Positions 44,461-53,977 of a DNA stretch of 64,000 bases are shown here, piece by piece. Both the position numbers and the translations under genes were made by a program. Every line of letters begins with the position of its first letter. The first letter of the stretch is position 1. The notes under the pieces are model-generated. The model made no database searches, was not told the DNA's origin, and was given only the letters and a program-made list of their open reading frames with translations. Where the stretch lies: NCBI GenBank assembly GCA_020637775.1, contig JACKJV010000001.1, positions 248,001-312,000 of the forward strand. Direction: 5' to 3'. The stretch comes from Brucellaceae bacterium (lineage in GTDB: Bacteria > Pseudomonadota > Alphaproteobacteria > Rhizobiales > Rhizobiaceae).

Positions 44461-45489
44461 ATGACTTCGAAGACAGTGACCCGCCGCAACTTCATGGCCG
44501 CAGCCGCGGCCGTATCCATGCTCGGCCTGATGGCGGGCGGCGCCGAAGCCGCGGACAAGATCAAGGTCGGCATCCTGTCGCTCACCTCCCATGCCGGCGC
44601 CTATGTCGCCCATGAACGCGGCTATTTCGCCGACGAGGACCTCGATGCGGAACTGGTGATGTTCCAGGCGGCCGGGCCGATGGCCGTGGCGATCGCCTCC
44701 GGCGACATCGACTATGGCGTCACCGCCATGACCGGCGCCCTCATCAACCTGGCCGAAAAGGGCGCGGTGAAGGTGATCGGCGGCGCGCTGACCGAGGAGA
44801 AGGGCATTGACGGGCAGAAGATCCTTGCCTCCAACGCCGCCTACGAGGCGGGCCTCAAGTCGCCTGCCGACCTGAAGGGCAAGCGCTTCGGCATTACCGG
44901 AACAGGCTCGTCCTTCCACTACATGGCCTCCAAGATCGCCATGCAGGAAGGCTTTTCCACCGCCGACATGGAACTGGTGCCGCTGCAAAAGGTGCCGGCG
45001 GTGATCGCGGCCCTGAAATCGGGCCAGATCGACGCATGGTCCATCGTGCCGCATATCGCCAGGGGGCTCGATGGCTCCGGCGGGGCGAAGATCATCGGCG
45101 ACGTGGCCGACTATATCGACGGCTACCAGGTGACCACCGTCTTCACCTCCACGGCGAACACGAGTGACAACCGCGCGGTCACCGAGCGCTTCCTGAAAGC
45201 CTATTCAAAGGGCATTGCCGATTACAACGCGGCGCTGGTGGACAAGACAGCCGGCGACGACGCCGCCAATGCCATGGTCGAACTGATCCACAAATATGTC
45301 TATACTGACCGGCCGCTGGAAAAGGCTGCCGGACCGATCAAGGCCGGCGCGATGCGGCTGCAGCCCGGCTGCAAGCTCAACATGGCCTCGGTGACAGACC
45401 AGTTCGAGTGGTTCAAGGCCGAGAAACTGGTGCCGGAGACGGCGACGCTGGAAAACCTGGTGGACACGTCCTTCGTCGAAACCTACTGA
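44461..45489 (+). CDS. NMT1/SsuA-type ABC transporter substrate-binding protein
   Basis: A 342-aa periplasmic binding protein. The N-terminus TRRNFMAAAAAVSMLGLMAGGAEA has two Arg followed by a hydrophobic stretch, so export by Tat is possible. The mature start KIKVGILSLTSHAGAYVAHE and DLDAELVMFQAAGPMAVAIASGDID are typical of the NMT1/THI5-like group that serves sulfonates, nitrate, pyrimidines or aromatic acids. ATG 44461 has AAAGGG at 10 nt; ATG 44452 is too close to it. ATPase and permease genes follow. The substrate is unknown. Confidence 0.85.
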   Translation: MTSKTVTRRNFMAAAAAVSMLGLMAGGAEAADKIKVGILSLTSHAGAYVAHERGYFADEDLDAELVMFQAAGPMAVAIASGDIDYGVTAMTGALINLAEKGAVKVIGGALTEEKGIDGQKILASNAAYEAGLKSPADLKGKRFGITGTGSSFHYMASKIAMQEGFSTADMELVPLQKVPAVIAALKSGQIDAWSIVPHIARGLDGSGGAKIIGDVADYIDGYQVTTVFTSTANTSDNRAVTERFLKAYSKGIADYNAALVDKTAGDDAANAMVELIHKYVYTDRPLEKAAGPIKAGAMRLQPGCKLNMASVTDQFEWFKAEKLVPETATLENLVDTSFVETY

Positions 45490-45558
45490 CAGACGGACGC
45501 GGGGGCGGCGGACCGGCTATCGCCGCCGCCCTGCCATCTCCGGGAAGAGGATCGACGG

Positions 45559-46329
45559 TTGGAACTCTCGCTGCGCTCGGTCGCCAAGTCCTATGGCGGC
45601 CTGACCGTTCTGGACGGCATTTCGCTCGATATCGCATCGGGCGAAATCCTTTGCCTCGTCGGCCCGTCGGGCTGCGGCAAGTCCACCCTGCTGCGCATGA
45701 TCGGCGGGCTGGAAATGCCCGACAGCGGCGCGGTGCTGCAATTGAGCGAGCCGCCGGCCAATTCGCTCAACCCGCTGACCTACATCTTCCAGGATTTCGC
45801 CCTGCTGCCCTGGCGCAGCGTGCAGGACAATGTGGCCCTTGTGCTGGAAGGCCAGCCTTCGGTTTCGCGATCCGAGCGGGCGGCGATCATTGCCGACGTG
45901 CTGGCGCGCACCAAGCTGACCGGCTTCGAGAAAGCCTGGCCGCGGCAGCTTTCCGGCGGCATGAAACAGCGCGTGGCCATTGCCCGGGCGCTGGCGGTGC
46001 GGCCTGCGGTGTTCCTGATGGACGAGCCGCTTTCGGCGCTGGACGCGCAGACGCGCGACCTGCTGATGGACGACCTCGTGCAGCTCTGGCTGCGCGAGCG
46101 TTTCACGGCGGTCTATGTCACGCACAACCTTCAGGAAGCCGTCCGGCTCGGCCACCGGGTCGCGATCCTGTCGCGCCGGCCCGGCCGGTTGCGCGACGTG
46201 GTGACCATCGACACGCCCATCGAGACGCGGCGCCACGACGATCCGGCCCTGATCGCCATCCAGCAACGGCTGTGGGATGCCATGCGCGAAGAGGCCGAAG
46301 CCGCCGACAAGGAACTGGCCGATGCCTGA
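45559..46329 (+). CDS. ABC transporter ATP-binding protein (nitrate/sulfonate/taurine type)
   Basis: A 256-aa ATPase of the SsuB/TauB group. Walker A GPSGCGKST is at residues 35-43, the signature LSGGMKQRVAIARAL is near 136-150, Walker B is VFLMDEPLSALDAQTR, and the H-loop His is in AVYVTHNLQEAV. The start is TTG 45559 with AGAGG upstream. It overlaps the permease gene by 8 nt. It energises the importer formed with the genes on either side. Confidence 0.92.
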   Translation: MELSLRSVAKSYGGLTVLDGISLDIASGEILCLVGPSGCGKSTLLRMIGGLEMPDSGAVLQLSEPPANSLNPLTYIFQDFALLPWRSVQDNVALVLEGQPSVSRSERAAIIADVLARTKLTGFEKAWPRQLSGGMKQRVAIARALAVRPAVFLMDEPLSALDAQTRDLLMDDLVQLWLRERFTAVYVTHNLQEAVRLGHRVAILSRRPGRLRDVVTIDTPIETRRHDDPALIAIQQRLWDAMREEAEAADKELADA

Positions 46330-47128
46330 CAGGGACAAGGAACGCGGCCGGCCTGTGGCCTATCGCGGCGGCGGGTTCGACTACCGGCCGTCGAAACTGA
46401 CCGGCGTGCTGACCTTCGTGGCGCTGGTCGCGGTCTGGGAGACGGGCAGCCGCACCGGTTTCATCTCCAATCTCGTGCTGCCGGCCCCTTCCGAGGTGCT
46501 TGCCGCCTTCGTGCAATTGTGGCGCAGCGGAGAATTGTGGGCGCATCTGGGGGCCTCGCTCTCGCGCCTCATCATGGGCTGGACGCTGGGCACGGTGCTG
46601 GGCGTGGCCTTCGGCTTCGCCATCGCGCTGTTCGCGCCGGTGCGCGCCAGCCTGACGCCGCTGGTGGCCGCGATCTTTCCCGTGCCCAAGATCGCGCTGC
46701 TTCCGCTGTTCATCATCTGGTTCGGTATCGGCGAATCCTCGAAGGTGGGACTGATCCTGTTCGGCACGTTCTTTCCCACCGTCATCGCCACCTATGGCGG
46801 GGTGGACAATGTGGACCGCTCGCTGATCCGCATGGGCCAGAGCTTCGGGCTGTCTCGGCTGGAGATTGCGCGCAAGATCCTGCTGCCGGGCGCCATGCCG
46901 GCCATCCTGTCAGGCATGCGCATCACGTCGGCCATCGCCATCATCCTGATCGTGGCGGCCGAACTGATCGCGGCGCAGAAGGGCATCGGGGCCTATATCC
47001 AGATGGCCGGATCGCTGTTCGCCACCGACCAGCTCATCGCTGGCGTGCTGGTGCTGTCTGCGCTCGGGCTCACGGTGAGCTGGCTGATCACGCTGGCGGA
47101 GCGCTGGCTCCTGCGCTGGCGGGGGTAA
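46322..47128 (+). CDS. ABC transporter permease (nitrate/sulfonate/taurine type)
   Basis: A 268-aa inner-membrane permease of the BPD_transp_1 family with six or so helices. The early TGVLTFVALVAVWETGSRTG and LVLPAPSEVLAAFVQLW are typical of SsuC/TauC, and the coupling loop is MGQSFGLSRLEIARKILLPG. ATG 46322 overlaps the ATPase stop by 8 nt. It is the last gene of the three-gene importer; a convergent GNAT gene lies 31 nt on. Confidence 0.92.
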   Translation: MPDRDKERGRPVAYRGGGFDYRPSKLTGVLTFVALVAVWETGSRTGFISNLVLPAPSEVLAAFVQLWRSGELWAHLGASLSRLIMGWTLGTVLGVAFGFAIALFAPVRASLTPLVAAIFPVPKIALLPLFIIWFGIGESSKVGLILFGTFFPTVIATYGGVDNVDRSLIRMGQSFGLSRLEIARKILLPGAMPAILSGMRITSAIAIILIVAAELIAAQKGIGAYIQMAGSLFATDQLIAGVLVLSALGLTVSWLITLAERWLLRWRG

Positions 47129-47159
47129 GGCGGCCCGTGCCGTTGTCGCTGCACCTGCG

Positions 47160-47624
47160 TCAAAGCGCCAGGGTCATGAAGAACGAATGCGGGTCGGGGC
47201 CGTAGTCGGCGAAGGGTCCGGTCTGGCTGAAACCGAATGAGCGGTAGAGGCGTTGCGCGGGCAGGAATTGCCCTGTCTTGCCGGTTTCCAGCGACAGGCG
47301 CGTGAGCCTGCGGCTGCGTGCCTGCGACAGGAGATGCGCCAGAAGCGCGCGTCCGACGCCTCTTCCGCGCAATTCAGCGACGGTGTGCATGGACTTGATC
47401 TCGCCCAGCCCGCCGCCATGATCCTTGAGGGCGATACATCCGGCCAGCCTTTCGCCGGCCCATGCGCTCCAGAACGTGATCGCGGGGACACGCAGCCGTT
47501 CAAGGTCGAGCGCATGGACGCTGCCTGCGGGCGTAACCGCGTGCATGTGTTCGAGATGGCGGGTCAGGAGTGCGGCGATTTCCGGCCCGCGCAAATCGTC
47601 CACGCGGATCGACAGTTCCTTCAC
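47160..47624 (-). CDS. GNAT-family N-acetyltransferase
   Basis: A 154-aa acetyltransferase of the Gcn5-related type. The acetyl-CoA pyrophosphate loop is AELRGRGVGRALLAHLL, preceded by the strand GEIKSMHTV and followed by LTRLSLETGKTGQFLPAQRL and YRSFGF, a layout typical of GNAT. The acceptor is unknown. It starts 1 nt after the stop of the small secreted protein gene, so the two are probably one transcript. Confidence 0.88.
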   Translation of the reverse strand: MKELSIRVDDLRGPEIAALLTRHLEHMHAVTPAGSVHALDLERLRVPAITFWSAWAGERLAGCIALKDHGGGLGEIKSMHTVAELRGRGVGRALLAHLLSQARSRRLTRLSLETGKTGQFLPAQRLYRSFGFSQTGPFADYGPDPHSFFMTLAL

Positions 47625-47625
47625 A

Positions 47626-47952
47626 TCAGCACCCTCGCTTCACATAGGCTCCGGGCACCATGTCCGGCCAATGGACATTCTCGCCCTGCGCCTGCGACTC
47701 AAACGGCCCGTCCACGACACAGAAGAGGCCCGGATTGAAATCAGGATAGGCGTCGGTCTCCACGACATGCGCGCCGGCACTGCCCGGCAGGACCACCCCG
47801 CGCACCGATTCCAGCGTCTTCTCGGCGCCATAGGCATCGGGCGAGCAACCGAGGATCACGTACCAGCCGCATTGCCGCTCCTGTGCGCCGGCGGGTGACA
47901 CCAGCCCTGCAAGGACCGGGAAAACCGTAGCCACCGTCTTCATCCAAACCAT
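47626..47952 (-). CDS. Small secreted Cys-containing protein of unknown function
   Basis: A 108-aa protein not recognised as any named family. A signal peptide is visible (MVWMKTVATVFPVLAGLVSPAGA, cleavage near AGA|QER), and the mature part has four Cys (RQCGWYVILGC, GLFCVVDG and the C-terminal RGC) that could form two disulphides. ATG 47952 is chosen for AGGGGG and AGGA upstream; ATG 47943 would also work. It may share a message with the GNAT gene. It follows corA by 31 nt. Confidence 0.7.
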   Translation of the reverse strand: MVWMKTVATVFPVLAGLVSPAGAQERQCGWYVILGCSPDAYGAEKTLESVRGVVLPGSAGAHVVETDAYPDFNPGLFCVVDGPFESQAQGENVHWPDMVPGAYVKRGC

Positions 47953-47983
47953 GTTCCTGCCCCCTTTTGCGAGCCGCAAGCGG

Positions 47984-49063
47984 CTACAGCCATTTTTTCC
48001 AGCGAAACCAGACGAGCAAACCGGCGGCGACAACCGCCATGACGCCCAGCGCCAGCGGATAGCCCCAGGCCCAGTGCAGTTCCGGCATGTGATCGAAGTT
48101 CATGCCCCAGACACCGGCCAGGAAACTGAGCGGGATGAAAATCGTGGCGATGACGGTCAGCACCTTCATCACCTCGTTCATGCGGTTCGACATGCCGGAG
48201 AGATAGAGATCGTGCAGGCCGGTGGCGATCTCGCGGCAGGTCTCGATGATGTCGATCAGTTGCAGCACGTGGTCGTGGACGTCACGAAGATAGCGGCGCG
48301 TATCCTGCTCGATGATATCATTGCCCTCGGTACGCAACTGGCTCATCACGTCGCGGGTCGGCCAGAGCGAGCGCTTCAGCGACACCAGATCGCGCTTGAG
48401 TTCATGGAGCGCGTCGATGTCCGCGGGCTCCGGATCGAAGGTGACGACGTCCTCGATCTCCTCCAGTTGCTCGCCAAGGCTTTCGACCACCGGGAAATAG
48501 GCGTCGACGACGGCATCCATGATCGCATAGGCGAGATAGTCGCCACGGGCGGCGCGGATGCGCGGCTTGCCACGGCGCATGCGCTCGCGCACCGGATCGA
48601 GGCAGTCGTCGTCCCGCTCCTGCACCGTGATGACGAAATCGCGGCCGAAGATCAGGGATAGCTGTTCGCGTGAATTGGCCCACTGGTTGGTGACCATGTG
48701 AAGCACGACATAGGCGTAGCCGGGATAGTCTTCCGCCTTGGGGCGCTGCTGGAGGTCCACCACGTCTTCCAGGACAAGGGGATCAATGCCGAAGAGATGG
48801 CCGAGCGTCTCGAAGAACAGGGTGTCGCCGGTGCCAACGATATCCAGCCAGACGCGGCCGCCCCTGGAACGCAAGGCGGCCACATCCTCCAGGCGGATAT
48901 TCTCACGCTCCTCGAATGTCTCTTCGCTCCAGGCGATGACGCGCATCACCGGTTGGGCTGCGGCCGGATCGGCTACCAGCGTGCCGGGCGGCGCACCGAC
49001 GGGCGCCCGGCTGCGGGTGATGATGGATTTACGCCGGCGACGGCTCTTGCGGGCGCCGATCAT
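47984..49063 (-). CDS. corA: CorA-family Mg2+/Co2+ transporter
   Basis: A 359-aa divalent-cation channel. The large cytosolic N-terminal domain (IDPLVLEDVVDLQQRPKAED, YLAYAIMDAVVDAYFPVVES) leads to two C-terminal helices. The selectivity motif GMN lies at residues 320-322 (GVWGMNFDHMPEL), with a second helix and a basic end (RWKKWL). All family marks are present; the first 35 residues are basic and variable. It lies inside the stretch that separates truB from rpsO. Confidence 0.92.
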   Translation of the reverse strand: MIGARKSRRRRKSIITRSRAPVGAPPGTLVADPAAAQPVMRVIAWSEETFEERENIRLEDVAALRSRGGRVWLDIVGTGDTLFFETLGHLFGIDPLVLEDVVDLQQRPKAEDYPGYAYVVLHMVTNQWANSREQLSLIFGRDFVITVQERDDDCLDPVRERMRRGKPRIRAARGDYLAYAIMDAVVDAYFPVVESLGEQLEEIEDVVTFDPEPADIDALHELKRDLVSLKRSLWPTRDVMSQLRTEGNDIIEQDTRRYLRDVHDHVLQLIDIIETCREIATGLHDLYLSGMSNRMNEVMKVLTVIATIFIPLSFLAGVWGMNFDHMPELHWAWGYPLALGVMAVVAAGLLVWFRWKKWL

Positions 49064-49234
49064 CGGCCCGTCCCCGCCAAATAAAAGGGAGGGCGGGTGC
49101 GGCGTCCGGAAAAGAGATCCCTGGCCTGCACGGTTCGCCTCCCCGCTTCATCCATCGCCAGCGCTTGCCATGCCCGCATTCTCGCAGGCCGGCCGGTCTT
49201 TTGCCAGCGCCAAAAGCCGCGCAGACGCCCCGGT

Positions 49235-50185
49235 TCAGGCGAAGACGCGGCGCGGATGGAACTGGCCGGCCGAAACGGCGCCGATGGCGACGAGCCGGCC
49301 GCGCGCCGTCACATAGGCCTCCTCGGCTTCCACAGGCGCGTCGCGCCCGCGCAGGATGACCGGATTGCCCAGGCGCACACGGGTGGCCGCATCATCGGTC
49401 AGCGCGACATGGGGCAGATCCTCAAGCGCTGCCTGGGTGTCGATCATCAGCGCGTCAAGGGCAGCGAAACGCTCCTTGGCCGACGCCTCCTCGCCAAGCG
49501 CATCGCCTGCCGCGCGGGCTGCCTCCAGTTCCTCGACGGTGACGAGATCCTCGGCGGTGAACGGGGCGACCTCCTCGCGGCGCAGCGAGGCCACGTGACC
49601 ATGGCAGCCGAGCTGGCGGCCCATGTCACGGGCGAGGCTGCGCACATAGGTGCCCTTGCCGCAGGCCACCTCGAATGTCGTGGTATTTTCGTCCATGGCC
49701 GTGATGTCGATGGAAAAGATCTCGACCTCGCGGGCGGGGATATCCACGTCCTCGCCGTCGCGGGCCATGTCATAGGCGCGCTCACCGTCGATCTTGATGG
49801 CGGAGAATTGCGGCGGCACCTGCATGATGATGCCGAGATAGCCGGGCAGGATTGCCTCCACCTCGGCGCGCGTGGGGCGGTTGTCCGACGTGGCGGTCAC
49901 CGCGCCTTCCAGATCGTCGGTGGACCGTTCCTCGCCCCAGGCGACGATGAAAGTGTAGACCTTCTCGCCTTCCATGACATAGGGCACGGTCTTGGTGGCA
50001 TCGCCCAGCGCGATGGGCAACATGCCCGAGGCCAGCGGATCGAGCGTGCCGGCATGGCCGGCCTTCTGGGCGTTGAACAGCCATTTCACCTTGGACACCG
50101 CCTGGGTCGAACCCATGCCCGCCGGCTTGTCGAGGATGATCCAGCCGGAAATGTCCCGGCCCTTCTTCTTGCGTTGCCGCGCCAT
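49235..50185 (-). CDS. truB: tRNA pseudouridine-55 synthase TruB
   Basis: A 316-aa enzyme that makes pseudouridine 55 in the T-loop of tRNAs. The catalytic Asp49 is in [20 protein letters not shown], and the start ([17 protein letters not shown]) is typical. The conserved [13 protein letters not shown] segment is present in the second half, and the C-terminal domain is of the usual length. It follows rbfA by 2 nt in the nusA-infB-rbfA-truB operon. rpsO, normally next, is 5 kb away. Confidence 0.96.
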   Translation of the reverse strand: MARQRKKKGRDISGWIILDKPAGMGSTQAVSKVKWLFNAQKAGHAGTLDPLASGMLPIALGDATKTVPYVMEGEKVYTFIVAWGEERSTDDLEGAVTATSDNRPTRAEVEAILPGYLGIIMQVPPQFSAIKIDGERAYDMARDGEDVDIPAREVEIFSIDITAMDENTTTFEVACGKGTYVRSLARDMGRQLGCHGHVASLRREEVAPFTAEDLVTVEELEAARAAGDALGEEASAKERFAALDALMIDTQAALEDLPHVALTDDAATRVRLGNPVILRGRDAPVEAEEAYVTARGRLVAIGAVSAGQFHPRRVFA

Positions 50186-50187
50186 GC

Positions 50188-50613
50188 CTAGTCTTCTTCG
50201 TTGTCGTTGTCGTTGTCGTCGTCGTGGCCGAGATCGCGCGCCACTTCCGGCGAGTGCAGCAATTCGTCGATCTTGCGGAAATTGTCGAAAGACGTGTCCA
50301 GCCGGAAGCGGAAATCCGGCATGTATTTCATCTGCCGTAGCGCCCCGGATACGCGGCCGCGGATGAATTTCGCGTTGGCCGCCAGCGCCTTGATGACCGG
50401 CTGACCGTCTTCCATGCCAAGCGGTGTCACATAGGCGGTGGCGATCTTCAGGTCCGGCGACATGCGCACCTCATTGACCGAGATCACCGCGGTTTCAAGC
50501 AGCGGATCGCGTACCTCGCCACGCTGCAAGACTTCGGCCAACGCGTGGCGCACCTGTTCGCCCACCCGCAGCTGGCGCTGCGACGGGCCCCTGGAACTTT
50601 CTGATCGTGCCAT
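50188..50613 (-). CDS. rbfA: Ribosome-binding factor A
   Basis: A 141-aa KH-like protein that binds the 16S rRNA 5' region during late 30S maturation. Family text: [58 protein letters not shown] and [18 protein letters not shown], followed by an acidic Asp/Asn tail. It lies between infB (103-nt gap) and truB (2-nt gap). Confidence 0.96.
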   Translation of the reverse strand: MARSESSRGPSQRQLRVGEQVRHALAEVLQRGEVRDPLLETAVISVNEVRMSPDLKIATAYVTPLGMEDGQPVIKALAANAKFIRGRVSGALRQMKYMPDFRFRLDTSFDNFRKIDELLHSPEVARDLGHDDDNDNDNEED

Positions 50614-50716
50614 GGTCCTGTCCCTGATTCACGGGCGCGGAATGGAACCGCGGCCCGTGCGTCAATAGGCCGAACCGGCTCGAGACCGGTCCGGCATGCG
50701 TTTTCCGTGCTTACGC

Positions 50717-53305
50717 TCAGAGCGTGCGCGCCACCTGCTCCACGCGGAAGCATTCGATGACATCGCCCTGGCGGATGTCGTCGTAGTTCTCGAAGGCCAT
50801 GCCGCATTCCTGGCCGCCATTGACCTCGGAAACCTCGTCCTTGAAGCGCTTGAGCGTCTTGAGCTTGCCTTCGTGGATGACGACGTTGTCGCGCAGCAGG
50901 CGCACACCGACGCCACGCTCGACCTTGCCCTCGGTCACACGGCAACCCGCGACCTTGCCGACCTTGGTGATGTTGAACACCTCCAGAATCTCGGCATAAC
51001 CGAGGAAGGTTTCGCGGCGCTCCGGCGAGAGCAGGCCCGACATGGCCGCCTTCACGTCATCCACGAGATTGTAGATGATGTTGTAGTAGCGGATCTCGAT
51101 GCCCGCCTGTTCGGCGGCGTCGCGTGCCTGCTTGTTGGCACGCACGTTGAAGCCGATGATGGCGGCATTGGACGCTTCGGCGAGCGAGATGTCGGATTCG
51201 GTGATCGCGCCGGCACCGGAGTGGATGATGCGGGCACGCACCTCGTCGGTGCCAAGCTTTTCCAGCGCTGCGGCAATGGCCTCGACAGAACCCTGCACGT
51301 CGCCCTTGATGAGCAGCGGGAATTCCGCCGTGTCGGAAGCCCTGGCCTGCGCCATCATCTGTTCCAGCGAACCGCGCGAACCGGCCTGGCGGGCCACGGC
51401 CATCTCGCGCGCCTTGCGCTGGCGGTATTCCGAGATCTCGCGCGCCTTTGCCTCGTTCTCGACCACATGGAAGGTGTCGCCGGCCTGCGGCGTTCCCTGG
51501 AGACCAAGGATTTCCACCGGCATGGCGGGACCTGCCTCCTTGATCTGGTCGCCACGATCATTGACCAGTGCGCGGACACGGCCCCATTCGTTGCCGGCCA
51601 CGAGGATGTCGCCGGTGCGCAGCGTGCCGGCCTGCACCAGAACCGTGGCGACGGAGCCGCGGCCCTTGTCGAGCTTGGCTTCCACAACCGCGCCCTCGGC
51701 GGGCCGGTCCGGATTGGCGGTCAGTTCCAGCACCTCGGCCTGCAGCAGGATGGCCTCCAGCAGCCCGTCAAGATTGGTACCCTTGAGCGCGGAGACCTCC
51801 ACGTCCATCGTCTCGCCACCCATGGTTTCGACGAACACCTCGTGCTGAAGCAGTTCGGTGCGCACCTTCTGGGCGTCGGCGGCGGGCTTGTCGATCTTGT
51901 TGATCGCCACGATGATCGGCACGCCGGCAGCCTTGGCGTGATTGATGGATTCGATCGTCTGCGGCATGACGCTGTCATCGGCCGCCACCACCAGAATGGC
52001 AATGTCGGTGATGTTGGCGCCGCGCGCGCGCATGGCGGTAAAGGCCGCGTGGCCGGGCGTATCGATGAAGGTGATCTTCTGCCCGTTCTTTTCCACCTGA
52101 TAGGCGCCGATATGCTGGGTGATGCCGCCCGCCTCGCCGGAGACGACGTTGGCATTGCGGATCGCGTCGAGCAGCGAGGTCTTGCCGTGGTCGACGTGGC
52201 CCATGATGGTAACCACGGGCGGACGCGCCTTCAGATCCTCGGCCTTGTCCTCGACGTTGAGGATGGCGTCCTCGACATCGGATTCCGATACGCGCTTGAC
52301 GGTATGGCCGAAGTCGTTGGCGATCAGTTCCGCCGTGTCGGCGTCGATAATGTCGCCGGGCTTTATCATCTGGCCCTGCTTCATCATGTATTTCACGACA
52401 TCGACGGCGCGCTCGGCCATGCGGTTGGCCAGTTCCTGAACGGAAATCGTTTCCGGCAGGATGACCTCGCGCACGATCTTCTCGCGCGGCTCCTGCTGCA
52501 TGGAGCGCTTGAACTTCTCCTGCCTGCGGCGCATGGAGGACAGCGAACGGCCACGGCCCTCGCCATCGTCATTGAGCGCGCGGTTGAGCGTCAGCTTGCC
52601 AGAGCGGCGGCCTTCATCGCCACGCGGGCGGGCCGGAGCACGCGGCGCGGCTTCGGGCTTGGCGGGGGCGCCGCGCTTGACGCCACCACGGGCCTTTTCC
52701 CCGGTCTCTTCCTCATCGGCAGGAGCCGGAGCCGGCTTGGCGGCCTTGGCGGGTTCGGCATCGCGCTTGCGCTGCTTTTCTTCCGACATGGCCTGGGCCT
52801 CGGCCTCGGCGCGCTGGCGGGCGGCCTCCTCGGCCTCCTGGCGTTCGCGCTCGGCGCGTTCGCGGGCGCGGCGCTCGTCTTCCTCGGCACGGCGGCGCGC
52901 TTCTTCCTCGGCGCGGGCGCGTTCCTCGGTTTCGCGGGCCTTCGCCTCCTCAAGGGCACGGCGGCGCGCATCCATTTCGCCGCTGGACAGACCGGAACCG
53001 CGCGAGGGCGACTGGACCGGGCGCGGCGCAGGCTTGGGCCGCGCCGGCGCCTGGGGGCGCGCAGCAGCGGGAGCCGAGGGCGCCGCGGGCGCTGCCGGTG
53101 CGGCAGGCTTGGCCGTTTCCGCAGCCGGCTTCTCGTCCGGGCGGGTGAACTTGCGCTTCTTGGTCTCGACAACGACCGCCTTGGTGCGCCCGTGGCTGAA
53201 ATTCTGCCGCACCACGCCCTGCTCGTTCCCGCCACGCTTGATCGTGAGGGTCTTCTTGGAGGCTACGTGGAGGGTCTTGTCGTCGCCCGATTTGCTATCG
53301 CTCAT
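50717..53305 (-). CDS. infB: Translation initiation factor IF-2
   Basis: An 862-aa GTPase that brings initiator tRNA to the 30S subunit. The N-terminal IF2-associated domain ([20 protein letters not shown]) is followed by a long Glu/Arg/Ala-rich linker (about residues 120-260). Then come IF2_N and the G domain with G1 [14 protein letters not shown] (near 367), G3 DTPGH and G4 NKID. The C2 domain near the end carries [16 protein letters not shown]. The linker is of the alphaproteobacterial length. It overlaps the ylxR gene stop by 4 nt. Confidence 0.97.
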   Translation of the reverse strand: MSDSKSGDDKTLHVASKKTLTIKRGGNEQGVVRQNFSHGRTKAVVVETKKRKFTRPDEKPAAETAKPAAPAAPAAPSAPAAARPQAPARPKPAPRPVQSPSRGSGLSSGEMDARRRALEEAKARETEERARAEEEARRRAEEDERRARERAERERQEAEEAARQRAEAEAQAMSEEKQRKRDAEPAKAAKPAPAPADEEETGEKARGGVKRGAPAKPEAAPRAPARPRGDEGRRSGKLTLNRALNDDGEGRGRSLSSMRRRQEKFKRSMQQEPREKIVREVILPETISVQELANRMAERAVDVVKYMMKQGQMIKPGDIIDADTAELIANDFGHTVKRVSESDVEDAILNVEDKAEDLKARPPVVTIMGHVDHGKTSLLDAIRNANVVSGEAGGITQHIGAYQVEKNGQKITFIDTPGHAAFTAMRARGANITDIAILVVAADDSVMPQTIESINHAKAAGVPIIVAINKIDKPAADAQKVRTELLQHEVFVETMGGETMDVEVSALKGTNLDGLLEAILLQAEVLELTANPDRPAEGAVVEAKLDKGRGSVATVLVQAGTLRTGDILVAGNEWGRVRALVNDRGDQIKEAGPAMPVEILGLQGTPQAGDTFHVVENEAKAREISEYRQRKAREMAVARQAGSRGSLEQMMAQARASDTAEFPLLIKGDVQGSVEAIAAALEKLGTDEVRARIIHSGAGAITESDISLAEASNAAIIGFNVRANKQARDAAEQAGIEIRYYNIIYNLVDDVKAAMSGLLSPERRETFLGYAEILEVFNITKVGKVAGCRVTEGKVERGVGVRLLRDNVVIHEGKLKTLKRFKDEVSEVNGGQECGMAFENYDDIRQGDVIECFRVEQVARTL

Positions 53306-53940
53306 CTATCATCCTTTGCGGCTTTGGCCGCATCCGTCTCGTTGCCGGGACCTTCCCGGTATTCCTGCAACGCAACTATGCGTCTGACCGCTGCCCGACC
53401 GGCCTGTCCGTCGAGCACGGCTGCATGTATCACATTTGCGCCCCCGATTGCCAAACCCAATTCGGCCTCGGGAAAGAGTTTGAACGCCGGTATAACCGGA
53501 CCATCCATATATTCAACCGCCCGGCGCGCCTGATCGAGCTTGCGCACCCCGTCGGGTGCGGCTTCATGGGCGTGAAGAACGGCGACCGCCTGGCCGGAGC
53601 GCACCGCCGCATCGCACTTGGACGCGCCAGTGACAAACTGACCGGCCTTTCTTGCCATCAATATGGCCCCGAGCGCCGATTTTGCCAACAATTGGTCAAC
53701 AAGCGAACCCAGATCGGGATCGGCGAGGACCTCCGCCTTCAAGGCACGACGGAAGAGCTTCTTGCGGACCGCCTGGTCCACATGGCTCCGGCTTGCAGTC
53801 ACCCAGCAGCCCCGGCCCGGCAGGTTGCGCTTGAGATCGGGAACGACGGACAGATCCGGCCCGGCGACGAAACGGATCAGCCGATCCGGCTCGCCCACCT
53901 GACGCGTAACGATGCAAGTCCGTTCGGCCATCGTCTCCAA
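53302..53940 (-). CDS. YlxR (DUF448) plus L7Ae-like RNA-binding protein
   Basis: A 212-aa protein joining a YlxR domain (residues 1-75: [24 protein letters not shown]) to an L7Ae/YbxF-like domain (about 85-180: [36 protein letters not shown]). This fusion is standard in alphaproteobacteria and lies in the nusA-infB operon; the protein is thought to bind RNA or RNase P. The start could be ATG 53931 (MAERTC) instead of 53940. It overlaps infB by 4 nt. Confidence 0.9.
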   Translation of the reverse strand: METMAERTCIVTRQVGEPDRLIRFVAGPDLSVVPDLKRNLPGRGCWVTASRSHVDQAVRKKLFRRALKAEVLADPDLGSLVDQLLAKSALGAILMARKAGQFVTGASKCDAAVRSGQAVAVLHAHEAAPDGVRKLDQARRAVEYMDGPVIPAFKLFPEAELGLAIGGANVIHAAVLDGQAGRAAVRRIVALQEYREGPGNETDAAKAAKDDR

Positions 53941-53977
53941 TCAGCGCTCCTCGCCCTGCCCGACGCTGCCCGGGCCA

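Noticed and set aside
50696..53533. Long plus-strand open frame across infB
   Set aside because: Antisense to infB; the repeats in it mirror the Glu/Arg/Ala linker of IF-2.
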